NCBI GenBank assembly: GCA_032871835.1
Contig: CM065299.1
Span: 79,324,204-79,388,203, forward strand
DNA length: 64,000 nucleotides
Source: Dipteronia dyeriana
Lineage: Eukaryota; Streptophyta; Magnoliopsida; Sapindales; Sapindaceae
Direction: 5' to 3'
The notes beneath the pieces are model-generated. The model was not told the origin of the DNA. It saw only the letters and a list, made by a program, of their open reading frames with translations, and did not search any database. Shown piece by piece: positions 55,793-64,000 of this stretch (positions are counted from its first letter, which is position 1; every line of letters begins with the position of its first letter). Made by a program: the position numbers and the translations under genes.

Positions 55793-56659
55793 ATGGTGGT
55801 CGAGTTCGCTGAGCTGGTTCAGACGCAGCAACATCAAGCCGATAGAATAAGGCATCTCGAAGCTCAGCCGAAGGAAAGTGAGGATCAAAGTGCTCGGGTT
55901 GAAACGGATTATCAACAGGAGGTTGGTTCTGCCCAAGTTTTTGCCAACCACTACTTGGCGAAGCAGGTTATAGCCGAGGAGAAAGCTTCTTTGGCAGAGG
56001 AGAAGGCAACATCACTTCAAGATTTGTTGTCCTCTACCGAAGAATCCATGCTTAAGGTCGAGCAAGAAGCGGAGCAGTCCAAGTCGGCGTATGAGCAGAA
56101 AATCAAAGATTTGGAACGCCATGCTCTGACAGTCGAATCCTTGTCACGAGAAGCCAGGTTGGAACTTGAAGTCCAAGGGGTGGATCATTTTAAAAGATCC
56201 CCTGCCTACGATGCCTTTCTTCTTGGGGAGTTTCAGTGGGGGCTAGTTTCAGCTGGTGAATTTTTCAAAGTTAAGAATAGGGTGACTGAGAAGGCCCGAA
56301 CTAACTGGAAGATGTCAATCAAACATCATGTGGATCGGTCCTTAGAATCTCTCCAGAATCAAATAAAGGAATGGAGGGCTTACTGCCGCAGCCGAGGCAA
56401 GGAGCCCCATCCCATGCATTTGGAGGTTCCATCTGAGCATTCCCTCTTGACTTTTTATGCCAGTGGAGAGTCAGTCATAGAGGGTGTGGTGCCTGATGTT
56501 GGGCCGATCCTAGGAGAGGATTACAGCCAATGGATGGAAGATTCGGCTGACACAATTGATTGGCCTTCTAATGAGAGCCTACTCCGTGAATACGAAAGGT
56601 GCCAGACCCGAGTATTGGCAAGGGGTCCAAATCCTCACAATCCTGATTTTTGTAGATAG
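55793..56659 (+). CDS. Gyp-4 antisense gene, exon 4 (coiled coil), intact
   Basis: 288 codons with no stop, the longest intact part of the gene. Residues about 5-130 are heptad-rich and charged (AELVQTQQHQADRIRHLEAQ, SLAEEKATSLQDLLSSTEES, VEQEAEQSKSAYEQKIKDLE), a likely coiled coil for self-association. A globular-looking part follows (FKRSPAYDAFLLGEFQWGLV). It ends ARGPNPHNPDFCR. A poly(A) signal AATAAA lies at 56723-56728. The ORF reads the opposite way to gag-pol; its product is of unknown role. Confidence 0.75.
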   Translation: MVVEFAELVQTQQHQADRIRHLEAQPKESEDQSARVETDYQQEVGSAQVFANHYLAKQVIAEEKASLAEEKATSLQDLLSSTEESMLKVEQEAEQSKSAYEQKIKDLERHALTVESLSREARLELEVQGVDHFKRSPAYDAFLLGEFQWGLVSAGEFFKVKNRVTEKARTNWKMSIKHHVDRSLESLQNQIKEWRAYCRSRGKEPHPMHLEVPSEHSLLTFYASGESVIEGVVPDVGPILGEDYSQWMEDSADTIDWPSNESLLREYERCQTRVLARGPNPHNPDFCR

Positions 56660-57632
56660 GATTTTTTGTAGACTTAACAATTCTTTGTAAAGAAGACTTT
56701 GTAATAATTCTTTTGAAAGTTGAATAAAATTATGAGTAGCTTTTCTGAACCTGGTGGAATGATTTTACTGCTCGTGAAATTCTTTGACATTACTATGGTT
56801 GCTGAGTATCTTATTAAACCAGCTATTTCTGACATTCGCATAACTTAACCGAGTATCTTATTAAACCGGTTGTCACCCGAATAATACCTAGTATCTTATT
56901 AAACTGGCTCTTGTAATCTTCATGCCAATTATCTTATTAAACTGGCTAACTCTGATGTTCAGGTAACTTCACCAAGTATCTTATTAAACCGTTTGTCACC
57001 CGAATAATTTTAATGCCAAGTAACTTATTAAACTGGTTCTTGTAATCTTTATGCCAAGTATCTTATTAAACTGGCTAGTATTATTAACCGTGTCATCTTA
57101 AAACAGACAAGTAGGTTTATATTTGTGTTTCATACACGATTGCTACCCGAACATTACATCATGGCTCACCATAATCATATGTTCGAGTCCTTACACATTA
57201 CCGAGGACGTCTCCCCAGTTTTTATACGTAAGGGTTTGCCGAATCGTTAAGCCTTTTGAATTGCTTAACACAGCTACACATTTCACCGAAATTTTTCCCG
57301 ATAGAGTCCCAAGCTAGTGCATCGGGTTTGCCTTTTTGCTAAGGTCATTTGACCTTGCTCGGCTGGATTGCTCCTTCGAGCTTCTCCGCCCATTCGGGAT
57401 TTAATGGTCCCGAGTATTCTATTTGCATGTTCTTATTATTATCATGCTTGTCTTCCATATGTTCTTTTTATCATATGTTTCTTTTGGAAATCCCGAGTTC
57501 GATGCTTTTCTTTCGAAAATCCCGAGTTTGATTTTTTTTTCATAACTGCAAAATCAATAAAGTTTTAAATTCCACAGCTAATATTTATCCTAACTAAAAT
57601 TGTCCTGACTAGAAAAAAGAACAAAAAATAAT
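56660..57632. other. Region between the antisense gene and integrase of Gyp-4
   Basis: Contains the ATCTTATTAAACTGG repeats (56804-57080) and a non-coding remainder. It is the counterpart of the tandem-array region in Gyp-2/3. I see no gene in it. Confidence 0.6.
56804..57080. repeat. Seven dispersed copies of an AGTATCTTATTAAACTGG motif
   Basis: Starts near 56804, 56850, 56889, 56928, 56974, 57018 and 57056, at irregular spacing of 38-46 bp, with a second motif TGTCACCCGAATAAT occurring twice (56871 and 56996). A decayed tandem array in the same structural position as the 99-bp array of the other family. Confidence 0.85.
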
Positions 57633-58870
57633 TTAAGGATAGAAAATCTTCAGATATTGGGCATTGCATGGCCGGGGTAAAACCCCTCCATTGGGTCGTG
57701 TAATCCAATACGCTCCATGGCCAGCTACTCCTTTGACTTTGTACTGGGCTTCCCACTTGTCAGTCAGGGAACCTGCAGCTTTATTTTTTATGTTCAACGA
57801 CGCCTTCCTAAGTACCAGGTCTCCCAGCTGGAATTTCCTGACCCGAATACGAGAGTTATAGTGGCGAGCTACTCTTTGCTGATATGTCATATTTCGTATT
57901 CGGGATTTATCCCTTTTCTCTTCTAGCTCATCTAGACTTTGTAATAGCATATCAACGTTATGATCTTCATCATTTAGCCTGACCCGAGGTGACATATACG
58001 ATGTTTCTATAGGGATAACAACTTCTGTTCCAAAGGCTAAATTGAATGGAGTCTCTCCTGTTGATGTTCTTGCTGTTGTCCGATATGCCTATAATACTTC
58101 GAGAAGCTTTTCAACCCTGCTTCCTTTCTTGGCATCTAGCTTTGCTTTGATTGTGTGCTTGATGATTTTGTTCACTGCTTCCACCTGCCCATTTGTTTGA
58201 GGGTGGGTAGGTGTGGTATAGTAATTGGCAATCTGGTACTCTTTGCACAGCTGTCTGAATTTCAGGTTGTTGAACTGAGTGCCATTATCAATGATTATAG
58301 TGTTTGGGACTCCAAACCTATAAAGTATATTATTTTTCACTAAATTTGTGGTGTTTACTTATGTGATATGCACTAATGCTTCAGCTTCTACCCACATCGT
58401 GAAATAGTCAACGGCTACTATGGCATACTTCTATCCACCCCCTGTCCCGGCTGGCATTGGGCCGATTAGATCCAAACCCCACATGGCAAATGGCCATGGA
58501 GACGTGAGGTTTCTGAGCTGCTCAGGGGGCTGTCGGATGTCATTAGCAATCCTTTGGCAAGTATTGCAACTTTCTGAACACTGTTGTGCATCTGAGAATA
58601 TAGTACGCCAATAATAGCCTTGCCTGAGTATCTTGTGTGCCAAACTTTTACCCCTAGTGTGGTTTCCGCAAACTTCTCCATGGATTTCCTATAATATCCG
58701 ATATGTATCTTCCTCTGACACACATCTTCAGAGTGTTCGGGAATACCCCCTTCTTTATAGTTCTCCTCCAACAAATGTGTACCTTGCTGATCTATATCTG
58801 ATACGTTTTACTTGTAAGGGATCTTTCTGGAGCACGCCTTCTTCCAGGAACCTTTTTAGCTGAGACATCC
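57633..58870 (-). pseudogene. Gyp-4 integrase
   Basis: Zinc-binding N-terminus at 58431-58643 and just above: HKILRQGYYWRTIFSDAQQC, CNTCQRIAND, then WGLDLIGPMPAG (first Asp). 58089-58340: PNTIIIDNGTQFNNLKF (second Asp) and PQTNGQVEAVNKIIKHTIK (Glu). C-terminal domain at 57633-57995: YNSRIRVRKFQLGDLVLRKA and DKWEAQYKVKGVAGHGAYWI, ending NAQYLKIFYP. All three DDE positions are present. Frame changes near 58420, 58085 and 58000 break it. Confidence 0.86.
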
Positions 58871-58987
58871 AACCGTCTGGCGGTGTTCAGATTTCTAAAA
58901 TTTATAAGTTTCTTGGTTCAGCTGTGCTCAGTTTAAGGAGATGTGCAACCGGAATAATCTTTGGCCTGATTGTGGTTGTTGCTGACG

Positions 58988-59377
58988 CTAGCTTGGACAA
59001 TGCGTCTGCCTTTTCATTCTCCTCCCTAGGATCTGGACAATCTTATATTCTTCAAATTTCTGGAGGAGCTGTTTTGCAATGTCATGGTAGGCTATCATGC
59101 CTTCATCCTTGGCTTGGTACTCGTCCAGAACTTGGTTGACAACTACCTGTGAATCGCTGAATATCTCGACCTCATCTGCCCCGAGAGCTATGCAGACTCT
59201 GAGTCCAGCTAGTAGTGGCTCGTACTCGGCTTGATTGTTGGTTGCTTTGCAGTCAAACCTTATGGCATATTTGACATCATCTCTTTTTGAAGTGCATACT
59301 ACAATCCCTGCCCCACTGCCATGAGTGTTTGAAGAGCCATCAACATACAGTTTCCATGTGACATTTTTACCCAACAT
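58988..59377 (-). pseudogene. Gyp-4 additional RNase H domain
   Basis: 129 codons: WKLYVDGSSNTHGSGAGIVV (first Asp), KATNNQAEYEPLLAGLRV (Glu) and EVEIFSDSQVVVNQVLDEYQ (second Asp). This is the extra, plant-type RNase H that marks Tat elements, with its active site conserved. It overlaps the RT-side frame at 59299-59377 through a frame shift, and the C-terminus is shifted after IVQILGRR. Confidence 0.87.
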
Positions 59378-60000
59378 CTTTTTTGTTTCCAGTTTGGTTC
59401 TGTGAACTCTGCTATAAAATCTGCCACTGCTTGCCCTTTAAGAGATGTCTTGGGGATATAGTGGATATCGAATTCACTTAGCTCGATTGCCCATTTGGTT
59501 AATCTCCCTGAAATCTCTGGTTTCTGTAAAATCTGCTTTAATGGGCAATCAGTGAGAACCTGAATTGGATAAGCCTGAAAGTATGGCCTTAGCTTCCTTG
59601 CTGTTGAAACCAGTGCAAGTGCCATCTTTTCTACCTGTGAATTTCTGGTCTCAGCTGGTAGAAGTGCCTTGCTGGTGTAGTATACTGGCTTTTGTACTCC
59701 ATCTTCTGTTCTGACTAGGACTGAGCTTGCTGCTAGTTCTGTAATTGATAAGTATAGTTGGAGTGTCTCCTCCATCCGAGGTTTTGAAAGGATGTGAGTC
59801 TGCCCTATATATTCTTGAATTTTTAAGAATGCCTGCTCACACTCTTTATTCCATTTGAGTCATTTCCTTTTTCTAATTACTTTAAAAAAGGGTGTGCATC
59901 TGTCTGTGGCCTTTGAGATAAATCTACCCAAGGAAGCTAAGCATCCTGTCAGGCGCTGCACTTCTTTGAGTGTCCTCGGTGAAGTCATTTTCTGTAGGGC
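59299..60000 (-). pseudogene. Gyp-4 RT-linked RNase H, degenerate
   Basis: 59299-59775: LQLYLSITELAASSVLVRTE, PVYYTSKALLPAETRNSQVE, EISGRLTKWAIELSEFDIHY. The position that holds Asp in active gypsy RNase H (LDAS) reads Ser-Ile-Thr here, as is usual in Tat elements, where the second domain takes over. The piece 59776-60000 joining it to RT is frame-broken. Confidence 0.82.
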
Positions 60001-60726
60001 CTAGATCTTTTTGGGGTTGACTTCGATTCCTCTTTGGTGAACTTGAAAACCCAGGAATCTTCCTGAAGGAACCCCGAATAAACACTTGTTCGGATTTAGC
60101 TTCATTTGGTATCTTCTCAAGACATTAAATGTTTCTCGCAGGTCTGAAGTGTGCTTGTCTGCCGTGATGCTCTTGGTCAGCATGTCATCAATGTTCCTTC
60201 CAACTTGCCGTGCGAAGATTCTATTGACCAGCCTTTGATATGTTGCTCCTGTATTTTTTAATCCGTAGGGCATTACTGTGTAACAGTACAAACCCTGATC
60301 AGTTGTGAAAGCTGTTTTTTCTTCATCAGCCTTGTTCATCCCAATTTGGTTATATCCCGAATAGGCGTCCATGAAAATGGGCAGCTCATGGCCTGATGTA
60401 GCGTCCACCAACTGATGTATCCTCGGAAGTGGAAAACTATCTTTTGGGCATGCCTTGTTCAGATCTGTGAAATCTACGTACATCCTCCATTGTCCATTCT
60501 TCTTTTGGATGAGGACTACATTAGCTACCCATTGAGGGTAATTGACCTCTCTAATCGATCCTACAGCGAGTAGCTTCTCTACTTCCTGTTTGATTGCCTG
60601 ACTTCTTTTGAGATTGAATGATCTTCTCTTTTGTATCACCGGTTTTGCATTCGGGTCTACTATGAGATGTTGAGATATTATTCGAGCATCTATCCCAACC
60701 ATGTCTTCATGACTCCAAGCGAACAC
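60001..60726 (-). pseudogene. Gyp-4 reverse transcriptase, active-site tyrosine missing
   Basis: 241 open codons with almost the whole RT: FIPL-type linker MFAWSHEDMVGIDARIISQH, SIREVNYPQWVANVVLIQKK, MYVDFTDLNKACPKDSFPLP, FMDAYSGYNQIGMNKADEEK, GLYCYTVMPYGLKNTGATYQ, and LNPNKCLFGVPSGRFLGFQV. The active-site segment reads VGRNIDDMLTKS, where the other elements have ME(V)YIDDM; about four residues including the Tyr of YxDD are missing (60185-60210) with the frame kept. RT would copy element RNA. Confidence 0.88.
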
Positions 60727-61480
60727 ATCCCTGTATTCTTTAAGTAGATCAATGAGGCTTTGTTTGACTCTTCTTCTAGGTTGGCCCCGATCTTAACCTT
60801 TTTGTCTGGTTCATCTTCTTTCAAGGTGATTTCTTCGACTGGTTCAGTTTTGGATTCATTCGGCTCTTCCCTTGGATCGAATTCGAATGATAGTGGCTTT
60901 TCGTTCTGACTTTGCTATGTTATAATGCAAACATGTTCATTCTCGTCCTTGTATAGTGACAGGTTAGCTCTTCGAGCCATCTCTTGAGATCCCTTGACTG
61001 CCCCGACCCCCTGTTCGGTCGGGAATTTTATCATTAAGGCATACGTGGCTGTTACGGCCTTAGTTTTATTCAGGAATGGTCGTCCCAATAGTGCATTATA
61101 TGGCCAATTGTCCAATTCTACCACCACGAAGTCGAGCAATACAGTTCTCTGGCAAGGTGCCACTTCAATCTTCACATGTAGCTTTACTGTCCTGAGTGAC
61201 CTGACCTCAACTCCCTCGAATCCTCTTAGTGGGGTATGGAAGGGTTATAGGTCCTTTCGGTCTAACTTGAGTTGATCGTAGATGGCTACATTGAGAATAT
61301 CTGATAAGCTTCCATTATCTATCAGGATTCTTCTGACTTTCCGGTGACCAATCCGGGCACTTATGACCAAGGCGTCATTTGGCCGAACATCGACGCCATG
61401 TGAGTCTGCTTCTGTGAATGTTATTGGGTCCCATCCTTCCTTTAGCCTTTTTGGGTCTGGCTCTACTGAGTTTACATCAA
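60727..61480 (-). pseudogene. Gyp-4 aspartic protease and linker
   Basis: The active-site segment near 61290-61340 reads RRILIDNGSLSDIL, with DNG (61311-61319) instead of DTG; DNG is common in Tat-type proteases. 60915-61175: CQRTVLLDFVVVELDNWPYN and ALLGRPFLNKTKAVTATY, the second half of the domain. The linker 60727-60914 to RT is acidic, in another frame, with a stop near 60915. Confidence 0.8.
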
Positions 61481-61721
61481 AGTTATTTCTTGCTTCTACT
61501 ACTTCTCTAATTTCCTGAGTTTGCTCTCGGTTACTTCTTCCAGTGGATGGTCCTCCAAAGATCGTATGTATTACTTGATTGGCCTTTGGACAGGCCTTTT
61601 GATTTCAACCAGAGCTGTGATCGGCCCTGATCTATTTCTTTGCTTCTGATTTTTCATCTCTTTTCTAGATCACATCATGTACATGTCCTTCCCGAATGAG
61701 GGTTTCTATTTAATCTCTGAG
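61481..61721 (-). other. Gag-protease junction of Gyp-4
   Basis: Continues the minus-strand polyprotein between the nucleocapsid and protease. Frames are broken and no domain is readable; the nucleocapsid zinc motif ends at the upper edge. Confidence 0.5.
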
Positions 61722-62645
61722 CTAGTAACACTTGGAAGTCTCATGACCGGTTTTCTTATGGAACCTGCAGTATTTGGTTGTATCTCGCCGAGCAAACTGA
61801 GATTGACGACTTGGCTCTTGTACCGTATTCTTTGTTTCCAGAATGGCCAGGATTTCCCCATGTTTTTTTCGAAGATGGGTGTAATTGGTGTATCTGCCTC
61901 GGTATTTTTCTGTGGTTTGTTCGGCATTATGCCCGTTTCCCTCGTCATTGCTATTTTCTTTACTGTTTCCTTTCTGTTTTCCCTTTTGGTTCTGCACCTT
62001 GGACTCGGCGTCCTTCTCAGGTTTTCCTCCATGCATATAGCTTCCTCCAGTGGCTAACTCTTCTTTTTCGGCTAATGCATACCCTCCTGCCATGTTCGTC
62101 ATATCTGCATACCTGGTTAGACGGGCTCTTTTTAAATAGAAAGATAGCCGTCCATTCTGCAGGTTATTAATTAATGCAGCAATTATTGCTTCATCGTTTG
62201 CACTGCCAATTTCTGATACTGCTTGGCCAAATCTCCCCAGATATTTCTTCAGCGACTCATCTTTCCCTTGCTTTATTTGAGAAAGATAGGCCACTGACTT
62301 TTTCCTGTGAACATTGCTAAGAAATTGCCTTGAGAAGCTCCTGCTTAGTTCACTAAAACTTCCAATGCTTGCTGGGGGTAATCTCCCAAACCATCTTGAA
62401 CCCATGTCTCCTAAAGTTTGTGGAAAGTTGAGACACAGTAAGGGATCACTATGGGCATACTGAGCCATAGCACTTTTATAGCGTCTAACGTGCTCCTTTG
62501 GGCCTGTGTCTTTCTTGAACTGCTCCACGTGCGGCATCCTGAACCTTTCTGGGATTGGGGTCCGTAAGATTTCCCTGGTGAATGGACTGTCAGAATTGTC
62601 ATCAGATAAATTGTTACACCCATAACGTCTGACCAGTGCGTCCAT
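61722..62645 (-). CDS. Gyp-4 gag, capsid and nucleocapsid, long open frame
   Basis: 307 codons, the longest intact gypsy frame here. Residues about 25-160: PERFRMPHVEQFKKDTGPKE, TLGDMGSRWFGRLPPASIGS, FLSNVHRKKSVAYLSQIKQG, the retrotransposon gag (PF03732-like) core. Residues 165-215: AALINNLQNGRLSFYL and RYADMTNMAGGYALAEKEEL. Then comes a Lys/Asn-rich stretch and YCRFHKKTGHETSKCY, a CX2HX4HX4C zinc-binding end. The M at 62645 is internal; Gag continues upstream to 63294 in another frame. Confidence 0.87.
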   Translation of the reverse strand: MDALVRRYGCNNLSDDNSDSPFTREILRTPIPERFRMPHVEQFKKDTGPKEHVRRYKSAMAQYAHSDPLLCLNFPQTLGDMGSRWFGRLPPASIGSFSELSRSFSRQFLSNVHRKKSVAYLSQIKQGKDESLKKYLGRFGQAVSEIGSANDEAIIAALINNLQNGRLSFYLKRARLTRYADMTNMAGGYALAEKEELATGGSYMHGGKPEKDAESKVQNQKGKQKGNSKENSNDEGNGHNAEQTTEKYRGRYTNYTHLRKKHGEILAILETKNTVQEPSRQSQFARRDTTKYCRFHKKTGHETSKCY

Positions 62646-63294
62646 CTGTCGCTTATTGTTCTCGACTTCTCGAGTTAGGCTTTAGATTACGACGTCCTTG
62701 TTTCCCACTGAACTTCCCTGATGGTTGAACCGTTGGGTGATTGTTATTCATCTTTCAGGTTTCTTCACTTTGATGCCGAGTTTCACGTATGATTCCATGA
62801 TGATGCTTGTGATGGTGCCGGTCTCTATCTTTTGATGATGATCGATCCCTGTGCCGGTCATGTTTGTTGTGTCTAGTACGGACTTTATGATCCTGGTTCT
62901 GCTTCTGGCGTGGTCGTTCCTCTTCAGGTGTTTCACATCCAGCCTGATTAATTGGAATAGAGTTCTTTTCAGCCTTCATTGTATTTATTTCTGGCCCTAC
63001 TACAACCGAACGAAGCCTCGCAGGTGGGAGGTTAGGAGTTTGTGCTTCTATAGCCAGTAGATCAACTCCTTCCTTTGCTGCGTCTGCCACCAATTGCTGC
63101 AACGCCTCTCGTAAGCGTTGCGTCAGGTCTCCGCTGGTCGGAGGAACTTGCTGGATCCCCGCTAAGAATGTAGGTTGGTTTTCTGTTGTTACAGCGAGAT
63201 CCCGTGAGGTACTGTAAACATGGAAGTTATCCGAGATTTTTGGACATCCCCGGAACTGCTTCTGCTTCTGCTTCCTGCCATTGCTTTTAATCAA
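62646..63294 (-). pseudogene. Gyp-4 gag N-terminal region
   Basis: 179 codons at 62755-63294 starting MIKSNGRKQKQKQFRGCPKI, with LREALQQLVADAAKEGVDLL and a C-terminal His/Arg/Asp-rich low-complexity tract (RHRDRSSSKDRDRHHHKHHH). It lies directly after the leader and PBS, so it is probably the true start of Gag. The step to the capsid frame at 62646-62754 contains a stop. Confidence 0.7.
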
Positions 63295-63308
63295 ATCGGA
63301 GGTTCAGA

Positions 63309-63326
63309 CCCCTCCTTCTAGCGCCA
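63309..63326 (-). other. Primer-binding site of Gyp-4
   Basis: Minus strand TGGCGCTAGAAGGAGGGG, two bases from the LTR start. It differs from the TGGCGCCGT site of Gyp-1 to -3, so another tRNA is used. Confidence 0.82.
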
Positions 63327-63328
63327 AT

Positions 63329-64000
63329 TGTTGACGTCGATTTCTGGATTGTATCAGAAAAACCAACAAGGATTGGATTTCGGCTATGATTTCAAAGAGA
63401 AAGAGGAGGAGAAAGTAACCAAGACACGAGTTTTTTACATGGTAAGACTCCGATGACCGGAGAAACGTCAACAGGTGGTTGAATGATCAACCGAACCAAA
63501 ATCCACTATGAATTTATAATGTTACAAGCTCTCGATCTCTCTTTCTTCTCTCTGTATTTTTCTATGATTGTTGTCTCTCTATTTTTGGCGAGATTATAGG
63601 TCTATTTATATGTTTATAGAACCCTAATCTGCTTTGTATAAGATTTAATTACAATTATTTACTTGTTTGAAGCTGATTGTCTTCTTTCCTGTTTCGGAGT
63701 CGTATATTGAGATTGAATGGGACTCTAGTAATGTAGTCCAATTAGGACTTATTTCCTTAGATAAGGGCGTAGTCTTTTTAAAGAAATAAAGTTGTTGCCT
63801 GATTGGGAACTCTTCCAGCTCAGTATTCTGTTCTCTTTGGGATTCCTTCCTGATATGGATATCTTCGTTTATTTAATGACCTAATCCGTGTGAACTAAGT
63901 GCTAGGCTTTTTATTCAGTTTTCTTCATATTTGTCCCGAGCAAGGATAATACATGCTGATCCCTAGTAACATCATTTGATCCCGAGTAGAAATGTCATTT
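63329..64000 (-). repeat. 5' LTR of Gyp-4, cut by window end
   Basis: Starts TGTTGACGTC and aligns with 50759-51430. From comparison about 200 bp more lie outside. The TATA candidate is at 63602-63611. The window end falls inside the repeated CCCGAGTA block. Confidence 0.92.

Larger units (their letters stand above)
50759..64000 (-). mobile_element. Gyp-4: Tat-like Ty3/gypsy element of a second family, right end cut
   Basis: Minus strand with LTRs at 50759-51637 and 63329-64000 (window edge). Between them lie PBS, gag, protease, RT, RNase H, second RNase H, integrase, short repeats and an antisense spliced gene on the plus strand. The protein sequences differ clearly from Gyp-1 to -3, but the layout is the same. 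The coding regions are longer and less damaged. A solo-LTR-like insert lies at 53479-55015. Confidence 0.92.

Noticed and set aside
61677..62170. Hydrophobic plus-strand frames opposite Gyp-4 gag
   Set aside because: They look like membrane proteins but are the complement of a Lys/Asn-rich Gag; such mirror frames are often hydrophobic by codon complement.

Overview
The window looks like a transposable-element-only stretch of a large plant (angiosperm) nuclear genome. I found no host gene, tRNA or rRNA in 64 kb. Evidence: LTRs with TG...CA ends and 5-bp target-site duplications (TSDs), primer-binding sites matching initiator-Met tRNA or starting TGGCGC, Ty1/copia and Ty3/gypsy Gag-Pol domains, and extra antisense spliced genes of the kind known from plant Tat-type gypsy elements. 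The exact species cannot be read from it.

Layout. (1) 1-17060: Copia-A on the minus strand, about 2-kb LTRs, left LTR cut by the window edge. A second, related element, Copia-B (4305-12399), is inserted in its integrase gene with a perfect TSD TTCCT. Copia-A itself sits in the tandem-repeat region of a gypsy element. (2) 17061-24549: Gyp-1, 5' half of a Tat-like Ty3/gypsy element: 99-bp repeats, then minus-strand integrase, extra RNase H, RT, protease, gag and the 5' LTR. (3) 25079-36864: Gyp-2, same family, bounded by TSD ATAGA. (4) 38072-50293: Gyp-3, same family, TSD CCTTT. Between and beside these (24550-25078, 36865-38071, 50294-50758) lie pieces of one older sequence that resembles a plus-strand copia LTR and served as their landing site. 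(5) 50759-64000: Gyp-4, a different Tat-like family with its right LTR cut by the window end; a probable solo LTR (53479-55015) sits in an intron of its antisense gene.

Shared plan of Gyp-2, -3 and -4, read on the minus strand: 5' LTR, PBS, gag, protease, RT/RNase H, a second plant-type RNase H, integrase, tandem repeats, an antisense multi-exon gene (plus strand), PPT, 3' LTR. The antisense gene encodes a domain resembling the 'putative gypsy type transposon' family (PF04195-like) and a coiled-coil C-terminus. Splice sites can be read in all three copies. Its function is unknown, and it is the most interesting system in the window.

Decay. Every element carries stops, frameshifts or deletions. 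Many stops are Trp or Gln codons changed by C-to-T or G-to-A transitions, as expected of methylated plant repeats. Two 5' LTRs have lost their middle, and catalytic residues or motifs are lost in Gyp-1, Gyp-2 and Gyp-4. Inferred order: old copia-like LTR, then the gypsy insertions, then Copia-A in Gyp-1, then Copia-B in Copia-A.
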